A stretch of 32,197 bases of DNA from CAYQCH01 sp964415935 (lineage in GTDB: Bacteria; Patescibacteriota; Patescibacteriia; VMEV01; CAYQCH01). The notes beneath the pieces were generated by a model. It was given only the letters and a program-made list of their open reading frames with translations, was not told the origin of the DNA and ran no database searches. The position numbers and the translations under genes are program-made. The stretch is from assembly GCA_964415935.1 (NCBI GenBank), contig CAYQCH010000012.1, forward strand, positions 1-32,197. The letters are read 5' to 3'. This document shows, one piece after another, positions 14,071 to 21,421 of the stretch (position 1 is the stretch's first letter; each line of letters opens with the position of its first letter).

Positions 14071-15054
14071 TTACTTGCTGCCGGAAGGCAGGCTGACGTA
14101 GAACGTGGAGCCGCGCCCTTCCTCCGACGTGAACCAAATCCTGCCCCTATGCAGATCGAGAATCAAGCGGCTGATGTACAGGCCAAGCCCCGTGCCCTGC
14201 GTCTGCACTTTGATGGCGTTGGGGGCGCGATAGTACTTGGAAAATATGCGGTGCTGCGTCGCTTTGGGAATGCCTATTCCCTGGTCTTTGACGGCCACCA
14301 GCACGGAACCATCATCAGCGCGGGAAAACGACACGTCGACGCTGCCACGGCCCGCCTTGGAGTACCGCATGGCATTATTGATGAGATTGGAAAAAACCTG
14401 GCGCAATAATTCCTTGTCGGCTTTCACGGGAGGCAGCGCGTGCTTGGGCTTGCGCAACACAATCTTGGTGATGGTGCTTGTATGCTGCTTGCGATGTTCT
14501 GCCACGACGCTTTGCACCAGGCTGTACACATTGACGTCTTCGTTGCGCATCACCACTTTCCCCATCTCCAGACCCGTCATGCGCAACAGCGAATTGATGA
14601 GCCTGATCATGCGCCGGGCTTCTTCGTGAATATCATCGATGTACCCCAGCTCTTTGGAACTCAGCTTGTCTTTGGCTTCGGAGCGCAACAATTCCGTTAA
14701 CCAGCGGATGGCGGAAAGCGGGCTGCGGAGCTGATGCGATACGATGGAAAAAAATTCGGCTGTGGAATCATCCCTTGTCCGCGCGATTGCCTTTTTCGTC
14801 CGCGTCACTTCCATAGCCATCACCAGCAGCACAAACGTGAACGCGGCGATGACGGCAAGCATCAGCGCAAAAATCAAAAATGCCTGGAACAAAGTCAATG
14901 TCGCCAGGCGGTTCAAGGTTGCAAATCGGTCAAAGACGGAAATGGCAATGAACGAAAAAGCACCGGCAATAAATACCACCAGGATCGTCACTTTACAGGC
15001 CTTTGCCTCCATGCCTGGCAATGTTGTCTGGCACACGCGCCGAAACCAAGACAT
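14071..15054 (-). CDS. Membrane sensor histidine kinase
   Basis: A 327-residue kinase with two membrane helices (about 22-42 and 54-82) and only a very short loop between them, so it has little external sensing surface. The cytoplasmic part has the H-box VSHQLRSPLS (phospho-acceptor H107), N-box FSNLINNAMRYS (221-232), G1 DQGIGIP (257-263) and G2 GTGLGL (287-292). It autophosphorylates and passes phosphate to a response regulator; none is encoded in the window, so it is an orphan kinase here. The ATG at 15054 follows TATACT (15075-15080) by 20 nt; an ATG 2 nt after the box is excluded. It lies 37 nt after truB and probably has its own promoter as well as readthrough. Confidence 0.9.
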   Translation of the reverse strand: MSWFRRVCQTTLPGMEAKACKVTILVVFIAGAFSFIAISVFDRFATLNRLATLTLFQAFLIFALMLAVIAAFTFVLLVMAMEVTRTKKAIARTRDDSTAEFFSIVSHQLRSPLSAIRWLTELLRSEAKDKLSSKELGYIDDIHEEARRMIRLINSLLRMTGLEMGKVVMRNEDVNVYSLVQSVVAEHRKQHTSTITKIVLRKPKHALPPVKADKELLRQVFSNLINNAMRYSKAGRGSVDVSFSRADDGSVLVAVKDQGIGIPKATQHRIFSKYYRAPNAIKVQTQGTGLGLYISRLILDLHRGRIWFTSEEGRGSTFYVSLPSGSK

Positions 15055-15074
15055 ATTTTTGTTTGTATGCATGT

Positions 15075-15083
15075 AGTATAGCA
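15075..15083 (-). promoter_or_regulatory. Extended -10 promoter of the histidine kinase
   Basis: TGCTATACT on the minus strand, the same extended box seen before the DUF1294 gene. It lies between the truB stop and the kinase start. Confidence 0.55.
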
Positions 15084-15091
15084 AATCGTTT

Positions 15092-15787
15092 CTAATTCAT
15101 TAACTGCCACGTTTCCGGCCGCTCTTTGCGGTGCTGGGGCAAAGCCAGTGCATCATCGAGCAAAAAATTTCCCACGCGCGTGCGGCGAAGCGCATGGATA
15201 TACCCACCTGTTTCCAAATGCTGGCCAAGATCGCGGGCCAGCGCACGGACATACGTTCCAGGACCCGTCGCCACGCGGATCAGCAGATACGGCCACTCGT
15301 ATGCGAGGAGCTCGATTTCCTTGATCTCCACCGTCCGCGGCCCCAGCTCCACCGCTTTCCCCCGCCGCGCCATTTTGTAAGCGGCGGTACCCGCGCGTTT
15401 GACCGCGCTGTATGCCGGCGGGACTTGCTGGATGGTTCCGACAAACGACTGCAGGGCCGCCAACACCTCCTGCTTGGCGGGTACACGCTTCACGTCGCGT
15501 GGGGTCTTTTCACCATCCTCATCATCGGTAGTGCTGGTCATGCCCAGTTTAACTTCCGCCAGGTATTCTTTTTCCTTCTGAACCTGGCCGGCCAGCTCGC
15601 GCGTGGCCTCGCGGCCGATGCCCACAACCAGTACGCCGCTGGCCAGCGGATCGAGCGTACCCGCATGCCCGATACGCCGCTCTCCGGTCAGCCGGCGCAG
15701 CTGGTCAATAATATCGTGCGAGGTTGGCCCCGTTGGCTTGCGCACGGCCACGATGCCGCGCAAGTGGCTCCAATCTGTCGCAGTCAT
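15092..15787 (-). CDS. truB: tRNA pseudouridine(55) synthase
   Basis: A 231-residue TruB that isomerises U55 in the T-loop of tRNAs. The catalytic motif is RIGHAGTLDPLASGVL with D46 as nucleophile. The N-terminal KPTGPTSHD and later PPAYSAVKRAG, TGPGTYVRALARDLG motifs are all present. The protein is shorter than E. coli TruB and lacks a PUA-type C-terminal extension, as in many compact genomes. Its ATG lies 1 nt after the VKOR stop (TGA-T-ATG), so the two genes are coupled. Confidence 0.96.
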   Translation of the reverse strand: MTATDWSHLRGIVAVRKPTGPTSHDIIDQLRRLTGERRIGHAGTLDPLASGVLVVGIGREATRELAGQVQKEKEYLAEVKLGMTSTTDDEDGEKTPRDVKRVPAKQEVLAALQSFVGTIQQVPPAYSAVKRAGTAAYKMARRGKAVELGPRTVEIKEIELLAYEWPYLLIRVATGPGTYVRALARDLGQHLETGGYIHALRRTRVGNFLLDDALALPQHRKERPETWQLMN

Positions 15788-15788
15788 A

Positions 15789-16205
15789 TCAAAAACCTGC
15801 CAGCCCCAGCACCAGGATTGTTCCGTTAATCACGCCGGTGGTAAGGCACCAGGTGCAAATCTGGCGTAACACAAACAACTGGATGAATGTCAGGTACAAA
15901 GACATTAAAAATGCTCCGGCCATGGCCGCATGCACGGCAAACGGTAACCAGGTGCCGAGCACGGACGGATACAATCCGACCAGGACCGGGCCGGCCAGCA
16001 AGGCGGTGTAATACGCCATACCCAGCAGTTCATTGCTCATACCAAAGGTCTTGCTGTACCGGCTGTTGACCACATCCGCGCAGTGGCCGCCGACGGGGCA
16101 AATCATCGGCCTGCTGCTGGATTTTGAGCGCCGTATGTAGAAGGAAATGGCCAAACCAGCGGCAGCAAACCCGGCGATGGCCACAGAATACCAAAGTGAT
16201 GTCAT
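15789..16205 (-). CDS. Vitamin K epoxide reductase (VKOR) family protein
   Basis: A 138-residue four-helix membrane protein. The active-site pair C117-T-W-C120 is at the start of the last helix, and the loop pair C36 and C42 lies in CPVGGHC, followed by V-N-S-x-Y-S. Bacterial VKOR acts like DsbB: it oxidises thiol partners in the envelope and passes electrons to quinone. There is no fused thioredoxin domain, so a separate partner is needed. A plausible -10 (TGCTAAACT) ends 12 nt before the ATG at 16205, and no SD is visible. It is followed by truB in one operon. Confidence 0.92.
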   Translation of the reverse strand: MTSLWYSVAIAGFAAAGLAISFYIRRSKSSSRPMICPVGGHCADVVNSRYSKTFGMSNELLGMAYYTALLAGPVLVGLYPSVLGTWLPFAVHAAMAGAFLMSLYLTFIQLFVLRQICTWCLTTGVINGTILVLGLAGF

Positions 16206-16315
16206 AGAGATGCGCTCAGTTTAGCACGCCGCCCTTTCTTTTTCACGCCTTTTATGGTAGGGTTTCCATACAAAAGCGGGGCAAACGCTTTTGTTTTTTC
16301 TTGCCAACATACAAC

Positions 16316-16389
16316 CGGGGTGTCGTATAACGGTAGTACGCGGCCATGGGGTGGCTGTAGCCAGGGTTCAATTCCCTGCACCCCGACCA
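16316..16389 (+). tRNA. tRNA-Pro (anticodon GGG)
   Basis: Acceptor CGGGGTG/CACCCCG with the C1-G72 pair typical of bacterial proline tRNAs, anticodon stem CGGCC/GGCTG with loop ATGGGGT (anticodon GGG, G37), T-arm CAGGG/CCCTG, and encoded CCA. It is the first of a tandem pair. Confidence 0.93.
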
Positions 16390-16411
16390 TTGACAATCTA
16401 GTGGCTCGAGA

Positions 16412-16485
16412 CGGGGCGTAGCGCAGTTGGCTAGCGCGCCACGTTCGGGTCGTGGAGGTCGCGGGTTCAAGTCCCGCCGCCCCGA
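16412..16485 (+). tRNA. tRNA-Pro (anticodon CGG)
   Basis: Acceptor CGGGGCG/CGCCCCG (C1-G72), anticodon stem CCACG/CGTGG with loop TTCGGGT (anticodon CGG), T-stem GCGGG/CCCGC, discriminator A. Unlike its neighbours, the gene has no encoded CCA (the next bases are CTC), so CCA must be added after transcription. A terminator follows. Confidence 0.93.
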
Positions 16486-16502
16486 CTCGCGCCAATAGCA
16501 AA

Positions 16503-16524
16503 AGCCCGTCCTTCTGGACGGGCT
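16503..16524. terminator. Bidirectional intrinsic terminator
   Basis: A 9-bp stem AGCCCGTCC/GGACGGGCT with loop TTCT and flanking A and T runs closes the tRNA-Pro pair on the plus strand and the Met-rich gene on the minus strand. Confidence 0.9.
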
Positions 16525-16541
16525 TTTTGTATGCATCAGTC

Positions 16542-16802
16542 TTAGAGCTGCTGGATCTGCGTGTCGAGCTGCATAAAATCGCTTTCGCCGCTGTCCAGTT
16601 CCATGTTCAGGTCTTTTTCAATATCCATCATGGAGTCGCCTTCAGAAACCGGTTGCATCATGGCATCCTGTTCGGATTCCATCATGGAATCACCGGACGG
16701 CTGCATGCTGTCGCCAGGCGTCTGGCGGTATCCGTCAATCAGGAAAAGAACAAAAGCGGCGGCGAGAACAATCACCACGGCCAGAATAATTTTTTTCGTC
16801 AT
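16542..16802 (-). CDS. Small membrane-anchored Met/Asp-rich protein
   Basis: An 86-residue protein: a short basic start (MTKK), one membrane helix (5-22), then an exposed acidic, Met-rich tail with G-D-S-M repeated at 30-33, 37-40 and 55-58 and M-M pairs at 40, 48 and 58. Met and Asp/Glu dominate the tail and there is no Cys. Such composition could bind metal ions or be an oxidant-sensitive linker, but that is inference. It is coupled to the upstream coiled-coil gene (TAA-T-ATG) and ends at a terminator. Confidence 0.65.
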   Translation of the reverse strand: MTKKIILAVVIVLAAAFVLFLIDGYRQTPGDSMQPSGDSMMESEQDAMMQPVSEGDSMMDIEKDLNMELDSGESDFMQLDTQIQQL

Positions 16803-16803
16803 A

Positions 16804-17427
16804 TTATTCGGTTACGAGTTGGCGTAAAGCGGCAAAAGCGTCCTGCACGGCCTGCTTGGCGCTTCCCACCTGCTGCCGCATGGACTGGTGGTCGGCCTGC
16901 ATCTGGCGTTTGGCAGACTGGAACGCTTCCCGCAGCTTGTCTTCGCTTTCAAACACCACGGTGTAAACTTTTTCCTGCTGAGCAAGCACGGCATTCTTGA
17001 CTTCGGCAATCTTGGATTCGGCGGAGGCAATTTTTGCCTGCACGGAAGCGGTGTCGCCGGTCGCTTCAGCCAGACGGGCTTCGATCTTGCCTAAAATAGC
17101 CTCAAGGTTTCCGAGAAACGACAGGTAATGATTCGTCAGGCGCTCGTTAAGAGCATTCATCTGGTCGGAAAGCTGCTCGGCCAGCCTGGCTTTGCGCTCA
17201 TCGGAAATGTCGGCCAGCCGTTTGCGTAAATCTTCCCGTTTCATCTCCAGGTTTTCCGTCCGCTCCATACGCACTTCTTCGCGCCGATCCTGGAACGTGT
17301 CTCGTCGCTGGTCAATGCGCTCGCGGATGGACTGTGCGGAAGAAAGCACGGGGTACAAGGCAAGACCGAACAGCAGCACGCCGGCCAACATATGCAAGGA
17401 AAGCGATCCTTTCACTCGATTCATCAT
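16804..17427 (-). CDS. Exported coiled-coil protein
   Basis: A 207-residue protein with a signal peptide or N-terminal anchor (LHMLAGVLLFGLALYPVLSSAQS) followed by a very charged helical region (RERIDQRRDTFQDRREEVRMER..., long heptad-like stretches to the end). It has no Cys and no enzyme motif, so a structural or scaffolding role outside the membrane is likely. The start at 17427 (or the ATG one codon on) lies 25 nt after TATACT (17453-17458) with no SD. It is the first gene of a two-gene operon with the Met-rich protein. Confidence 0.7.
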   Translation of the reverse strand: MMNRVKGSLSLHMLAGVLLFGLALYPVLSSAQSIRERIDQRRDTFQDRREEVRMERTENLEMKREDLRKRLADISDERKARLAEQLSDQMNALNERLTNHYLSFLGNLEAILGKIEARLAEATGDTASVQAKIASAESKIAEVKNAVLAQQEKVYTVVFESEDKLREAFQSAKRQMQADHQSMRQQVGSAKQAVQDAFAALRQLVTE

Positions 17428-17452
17428 ATGAATGCTAAAGGGTTAAGAAAAC

Positions 17453-17458
17453 AGTATA
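17453..17458 (-). promoter_or_regulatory. -10 box of the coiled-coil/Met-rich operon
   Basis: TATACT preceded by TGG on the minus strand, 25 nt before the ATG at 17427. The leader has no SD. Confidence 0.5.
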
Positions 17459-17465
17459 CCAAAGC

Positions 17466-19679
17466 TTACGAATCGATTTCCACATCAACAATCTGCTCAT
17501 TTACCCGGATGTCTGGCGAACGCAACGCGTCCAGATCAATGTCATCGCTGTTTTCTATGTCCCCAGGCATCTCACGATATTCAAGAAAGAATGCATCATC
17601 CACATCATAGATCATGGTGTTCCAGCCATCCCCGAACAAGGCGCGCGCCACGGACTCATTGGCGATGTGGCGGATCTCACGGTTTGCCAGTACCACATAC
17701 ACGCGCGGCAGAGTTCGGATCTTAATCATCGTGCCGGGACGAAAGGTAACCGGACGGCCAAGGGGCATGGCGGCCAATACTTCAGGCGATACTTCCACCA
17801 CCCGGCTGAAGTCCTCCCCGTACCAGGACCGATACACGGCTGCGCCGGCAAACACGTGGCGGACGCCGTTTTGGTCCACATAGTAGACGGCCGAGCTGTT
17901 CGCTATTTTGACCAATGAACCAAGACGGACGGGCATGTCGTTTACGTCGCTGCCAAACCGTGGTTCTTCAGGCTGTTCCGTTTCCTGCTCGTTGGATTCT
18001 GGCTGGTCGGGCTCGGGCTGGCCTCCGGTCGGGGACTCAGATTCGCCCGTCTGGTCACTCGACTCTTGCTGCTGGGTGTCCGCCTCCTGTTGCTGCAGTG
18101 CCAATTGTTCCTGCTCGCGCAAAGCGCGAAAACGGGCGGAAATACCTTGCGGCACCCCGTTGATGAACGTGGCCTGGGTTTGCGCACCGGTATTCTCATT
18201 TGTGTTCAGACCATCAGAAAGGCTGAACGAATTTTGCGTGCTGATTGCAATAGTGCCGCTGTCTTCCTTAGTGTCTTCAACTGAGGCCTCCGTTCCGAGC
18301 GGGACGACCACCGAGATCACATCAACCGTAATGAGATCCGTCGCATCGGCGCCAAAGGCCGCGCCTGTAAAATCGCCGACATTGGTCAACAGCAAATCAT
18401 TCGCGGATAGAAAACTGCCGCCGACTACCATCTCCGTAAAAGTGACGGTAAATTGATCAATTTTATTATCATCGTCATCATCTTGATACGTAAATGACTT
18501 AATGATCGGCGGCGCGTCGTCTTGCAAGGAAGCAGAGACAGCCGTCAGTAAATTCCCCGTAGCGTCCTGAATAAGACCCACAAAGCTGATGCTGGGCTCC
18601 ACCCCGCCACTTACGCCGGTTAATTTTTGTGTCGCAGTTATTCCTAACTGTAGCAACGATGTATTCGCGCAGCTTTGGCAATCAACGACGGTGAATCCGG
18701 TTAAACCATTGGCCGTTTCCGTCCATTCTGAGTTGTCATATACATAGGTCACCGCTTCTGTCATTGCAATTCTCATTCTGTCCACGGTACCATCTTCATC
18801 AACGTCCGCGTAGGTCGGAGCCCCCAGCCGCACCGGCTTGGCAAAATCTGACAAAAAAACGGGGCCAAAACCAAGCGAATCATTCCCTTGACCATCGGAT
18901 ATTGCGCTGACAGCATTGTATGTAATCTGAGGCTCTACTCCTCCTGAAACTCCAGTAATGTTTGGATTAGCTGTCGCATTTAACAAAAGAAAACCCGAGC
19001 CAGAACAAGTCGAACACCCTGTAATGTCCAATCCCGTCAGGCCATTCGCCGTTACTGTCCAATCCGCATCATTGTAAGCGTAGGTCACTGTTTCGCTAAA
19101 GCCTAATCGAACCCCATCAATGGTTGCATCATTCGACTGATCCCTGTAATTGCTGCCTGTGCTTACAAACACGGGGGCGGCGCGGTCAATTTCCGTATCC
19201 GTCGCTCCCGTATCGCCCGTAGCAATGGTATTCAGCTCTTCGTCGGTAGAATCGTTGATACAAACAGTACAGGTCTGGTCACCCGTTTCTTGGGTGTAGA
19301 CTAATTCAGTTGTTCCCACGGCTGTGTTGACCGTCAAATCAGGATCTACTTCGTTCAGCTCTACTTGAATGGTTACCGGGTTCGCTGTAGCCAGGGTCGT
19401 GATGGTCACGGAAAAAATGGTAATGTCATTGCCGCCTTGCGTCACACTCAGTCCGTGGGGGGCTGCTCCGACAAGCTGCCACGTTTCCCCGTTCGGATTG
19501 GCGATATCAAAAGTGATGCGGTCGATCATGCCGTTATCGTCCGTGTCAAAAATTTCGACGTTCGATGATGCGCCATCACCAGCGACGGCGGCGGCGGGCT
19601 GCACGCTGATCAACTGCGCCGCGCTCATTAAAAATGAAAAAAGGAGGGCCCATGCCCCAACTTTTTTTACCAGGCCCAT
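17466..19679 (-). CDS. Large surface protein with CxxC-bearing Ig-like repeats
   Basis: A 737-residue exported protein. The signal peptide covers 1-33. Then come related beta-rich units at about 40-165, 168-275, 281-388 and 391-515. Units two and three share WTxTANGLTG, a CxxC (222/225 and 334/337) and TGVSGGVEP; unit one has CTVC (137/140). Asp-rich turns (DTDDNGMIDR, DVDEDGTVDR, DDDDDNKIDQ) look like calcium-binding loops. A Gln/Glu/Pro/Ser-rich linker (515-575) leads to a C-terminal module (585-705) in which Y-Y-V-D-Q-N-G-V-R-H and Y-V-V-L-A-N-R-E-I-R-H are two copies of one motif, possibly a wall- or polymer-binding repeat. No protease or transmembrane end is seen. An S-layer-like or adhesin role is likely. 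Confidence 0.8.
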   Translation of the reverse strand: MGLVKKVGAWALLFSFLMSAAQLISVQPAAAVAGDGASSNVEIFDTDDNGMIDRITFDIANPNGETWQLVGAAPHGLSVTQGGNDITIFSVTITTLATANPVTIQVELNEVDPDLTVNTAVGTTELVYTQETGDQTCTVCINDSTDEELNTIATGDTGATDTEIDRAAPVFVSTGSNYRDQSNDATIDGVRLGFSETVTYAYNDADWTVTANGLTGLDITGCSTCSGSGFLLLNATANPNITGVSGGVEPQITYNAVSAISDGQGNDSLGFGPVFLSDFAKPVRLGAPTYADVDEDGTVDRMRIAMTEAVTYVYDNSEWTETANGLTGFTVVDCQSCANTSLLQLGITATQKLTGVSGGVEPSISFVGLIQDATGNLLTAVSASLQDDAPPIIKSFTYQDDDDDNKIDQFTVTFTEMVVGGSFLSANDLLLTNVGDFTGAAFGADATDLITVDVISVVVPLGTEASVEDTKEDSGTIAISTQNSFSLSDGLNTNENTGAQTQATFINGVPQGISARFRALREQEQLALQQQEADTQQQESSDQTGESESPTGGQPEPDQPESNEQETEQPEEPRFGSDVNDMPVRLGSLVKIANSSAVYYVDQNGVRHVFAGAAVYRSWYGEDFSRVVEVSPEVLAAMPLGRPVTFRPGTMIKIRTLPRVYVVLANREIRHIANESVARALFGDGWNTMIYDVDDAFFLEYREMPGDIENSDDIDLDALRSPDIRVNEQIVDVEIDS

Positions 19680-19787
19680 AGTGTTCTCTTAATTGCTAAT
19701 AAATTCAGGGTACGGCACATCAATATTGAGCAAAAGGCGCTTCCTGTGGAAAACATCTAAAATTCGCCAAAATTAGGTATGCAAAAA

Positions 19788-19805
19788 CACCCGCGTCTGC
19801 GGGTG
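19788..19805 (-). terminator. Intrinsic terminator after tRNA-Ala(CGC)
   Basis: A 7-bp stem CACCCGC/GCGGGTG with loop GTCT and a T5 tail on the minus strand, 4 nt beyond the tRNA 3' end. Confidence 0.85.
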
Positions 19806-19808
19806 CTT

Positions 19809-19882
19809 TGGTGGACCTGGGCGGAATCGAACCGCCGCTTCTGCAATGCGAATGCAGCGTCGTACCACTAGACTACAGGCCC
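19809..19882 (-). tRNA. tRNA-Ala (anticodon CGC)
   Basis: Minus-strand cloverleaf with acceptor GGGCCTG/CAGGTCC, which includes the alanine-specific G3:U70 pair. The anticodon stem is CTGCA/TGCAG with loop TTCGCAT (anticodon CGC), and CCA is encoded. It lies 52 nt after the rsmE stop and may be cotranscribed with that operon. Confidence 0.94.
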
Positions 19883-19934
19883 AAATCAAAAGGACGTATG
19901 CTCTACGCCCTCGGGCCACACTATACCCCAACAT

Positions 19935-20648
19935 TTACGCTTGCGCAAGGAGGTAGGAAGCGATGACCGCGGCTGTTTCCGCCCGCAACACCAACGGACC
20001 AAGCCCCACGGCCTTCAGCCCCGACGTAGCGGCGGCCAACCGCTCCGCCTCGCTCCATCCCCCTTCCGGACCGATGAATGCGGCGGCGGAACCGTCATCC
20101 GATTTCTGCGGCACGCGCGCTGCTTCCGTATCAAAAAAATAACGATGCTTGATGGCGGCGGAATCAATGAATGCGTCGGAAAGCGGCATAGGGTCTGCCA
20201 GACTCGGGACGATGCCGCGCCCGCTCTGTTCCGCCGCTTCGCGGATGATGGTTTCCAGCCGCTCGCGCTTAAACCCCAGCTTGACTGTGCGCTCCGTCAG
20301 CAGCGGCACAATGCGCGATACGCCCGTTTCAACCGCCTTTTGCGCCACCCATTCGAAATTTTCCCGCTTCAGCATGGCGCAATACAAGCGCACGTGGCGA
20401 TGGGGTTCGCGCGCGTTCCGCCGCCGCGACTCCACGGCCACGACAGCGGCGCTTTTCCCGATTTGTATGATGCGGCCAACCGCTTCCCAGCCGCTTTGGT
20501 GAACCAGTTCGACTACATCTCCTTCATGCAAGCGCAACACGGAACGCCATTGCTTTAACACATCGGCATCCACAACGCGTACGGAATCTTCCGTAATATC
20601 CGCATCGACAAAAAACCGGTTTTTTACAACTTTGTCGCTTCCAAGCAT
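19935..20648 (-). CDS. rsmE: 16S rRNA (uracil(1498)-N(3))-methyltransferase
   Basis: A 237-residue RsmE of the SPOUT class, which methylates N3 of U1498 in 16S rRNA using SAM. An N-terminal PUA-like region (1-75) precedes the catalytic domain with EQSGR (140-144), GPEGGW (193-198) and LGPLVLRAETA (216-226), the knotted SAM-binding motifs. The length is normal. The ATG at 20648 overlaps the end of the methyltransferase gene by 25 nt; no SD is evident, so translational coupling is likely. It is the last protein gene of a four-gene operon. Confidence 0.95.
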   Translation of the reverse strand: MLGSDKVVKNRFFVDADITEDSVRVVDADVLKQWRSVLRLHEGDVVELVHQSGWEAVGRIIQIGKSAAVVAVESRRRNAREPHRHVRLYCAMLKRENFEWVAQKAVETGVSRIVPLLTERTVKLGFKRERLETIIREAAEQSGRGIVPSLADPMPLSDAFIDSAAIKHRYFFDTEAARVPQKSDDGSAAAFIGPEGGWSEAERLAAATSGLKAVGLGPLVLRAETAAVIASYLLAQA

Positions 20649-21421
20649 AAGAATAAAGGAATTTCTTTACGAGCGCGGTCTTCCGCCGCCTGCTTAGGTC
20701 CCTTGACGCTTTTCTTATGGGAAATCCACTCTTCCAGACGGCTGACCGCAAACCCGCTTTTATGCAAACCTTTAAAATAAAACTGCAGCGGCCGATGAAA
20801 AGAAACGGTTGTTTCTGTCGGATCGTCGCCCGGATGCATCTGAATGGCCTTTTTTGACTCAGACATGTACTGGTCGATGCGCCGGAATTGCACGCCTTTG
20901 CCGCCGGCGCCATTGCTGTCAAAACCCCAAAAACTGGCGCGCGGCACGCGAAACGCCGGATGGTTCATGACCATGTACAGCCGGCCGCCGGGAACAAGCA
21001 CCCGATGCGCTTCCGCCAGCGCCCCATTGACGTCTTCCATGTTCTGTATAGCCAGGCTCATCAGGACAACATCAAAGGATCCGTCCTGCAAAAAAGAAAG
21101 ATCATTCGCCGGCGCCGCATGGTAGGCAATCTCCTTGGGCGACTGCTGCCTGGCGAGGGCAATCAACTCCGGCGCCACATCCACGCCGACGACTTCGGCG
21201 CCCTGATGAAAAAACTCGCGGGAAAAGAACCCGTTGCCGCAGGCCAGGTCCAGCAGGCGGTCGCCCTTTTTCAGCGCCATCAACCGCGTTAAATGCGGCA
21301 ACAACACCTCGCGATGGTATGTGCCGGCAGGCTGTTTCAAGTGGGCGTCATACCAGGCGGCAACGCGCCCCCAGGATGTAGATTTTTTCAACGACGATTT
21401 TTTCACATGCTTACTCGCCAT
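20624..21421 (-). CDS. SAM-dependent class I methyltransferase
   Basis: A 265-residue cytoplasmic enzyme. SAM-binding motif I is LLDLACGNG (56-64), acidic motif II is VVGVD, and FDVVLMSLAIQNMEDVNGALAEAHRVLVPGGRLYMVMNHPAF is a post-I/motif IV-VI region of the UbiE/Methyltransf_11 type. The substrate is unknown. I chose the ATG at 21421, which overlaps the preceding stop by 11 nt, over an in-frame start at 21496 inside the previous gene. It sits between the KPVIYLYP protein and rsmE in one operon. Confidence 0.85.
   Translation of the reverse strand: MASKHVKKSSLKKSTSWGRVAAWYDAHLKQPAGTYHREVLLPHLTRLMALKKGDRLLDLACGNGFFSREFFHQGAEVVGVDVAPELIALARQQSPKEIAYHAAPANDLSFLQDGSFDVVLMSLAIQNMEDVNGALAEAHRVLVPGGRLYMVMNHPAFRVPRASFWGFDSNGAGGKGVQFRRIDQYMSESKKAIQMHPGDDPTETTVSFHRPLQFYFKGLHKSGFAVSRLEEWISHKKSVKGPKQAAEDRARKEIPLFLCLEATKL

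Noticed and set aside
16202..16536. Open frames on the minus strand across the tRNA-Pro pair with LEPATSTTRTWRASQLRYAP-like sequence
   Set aside because: These are antisense translations of tRNA genes, a well-known source of false proteins.
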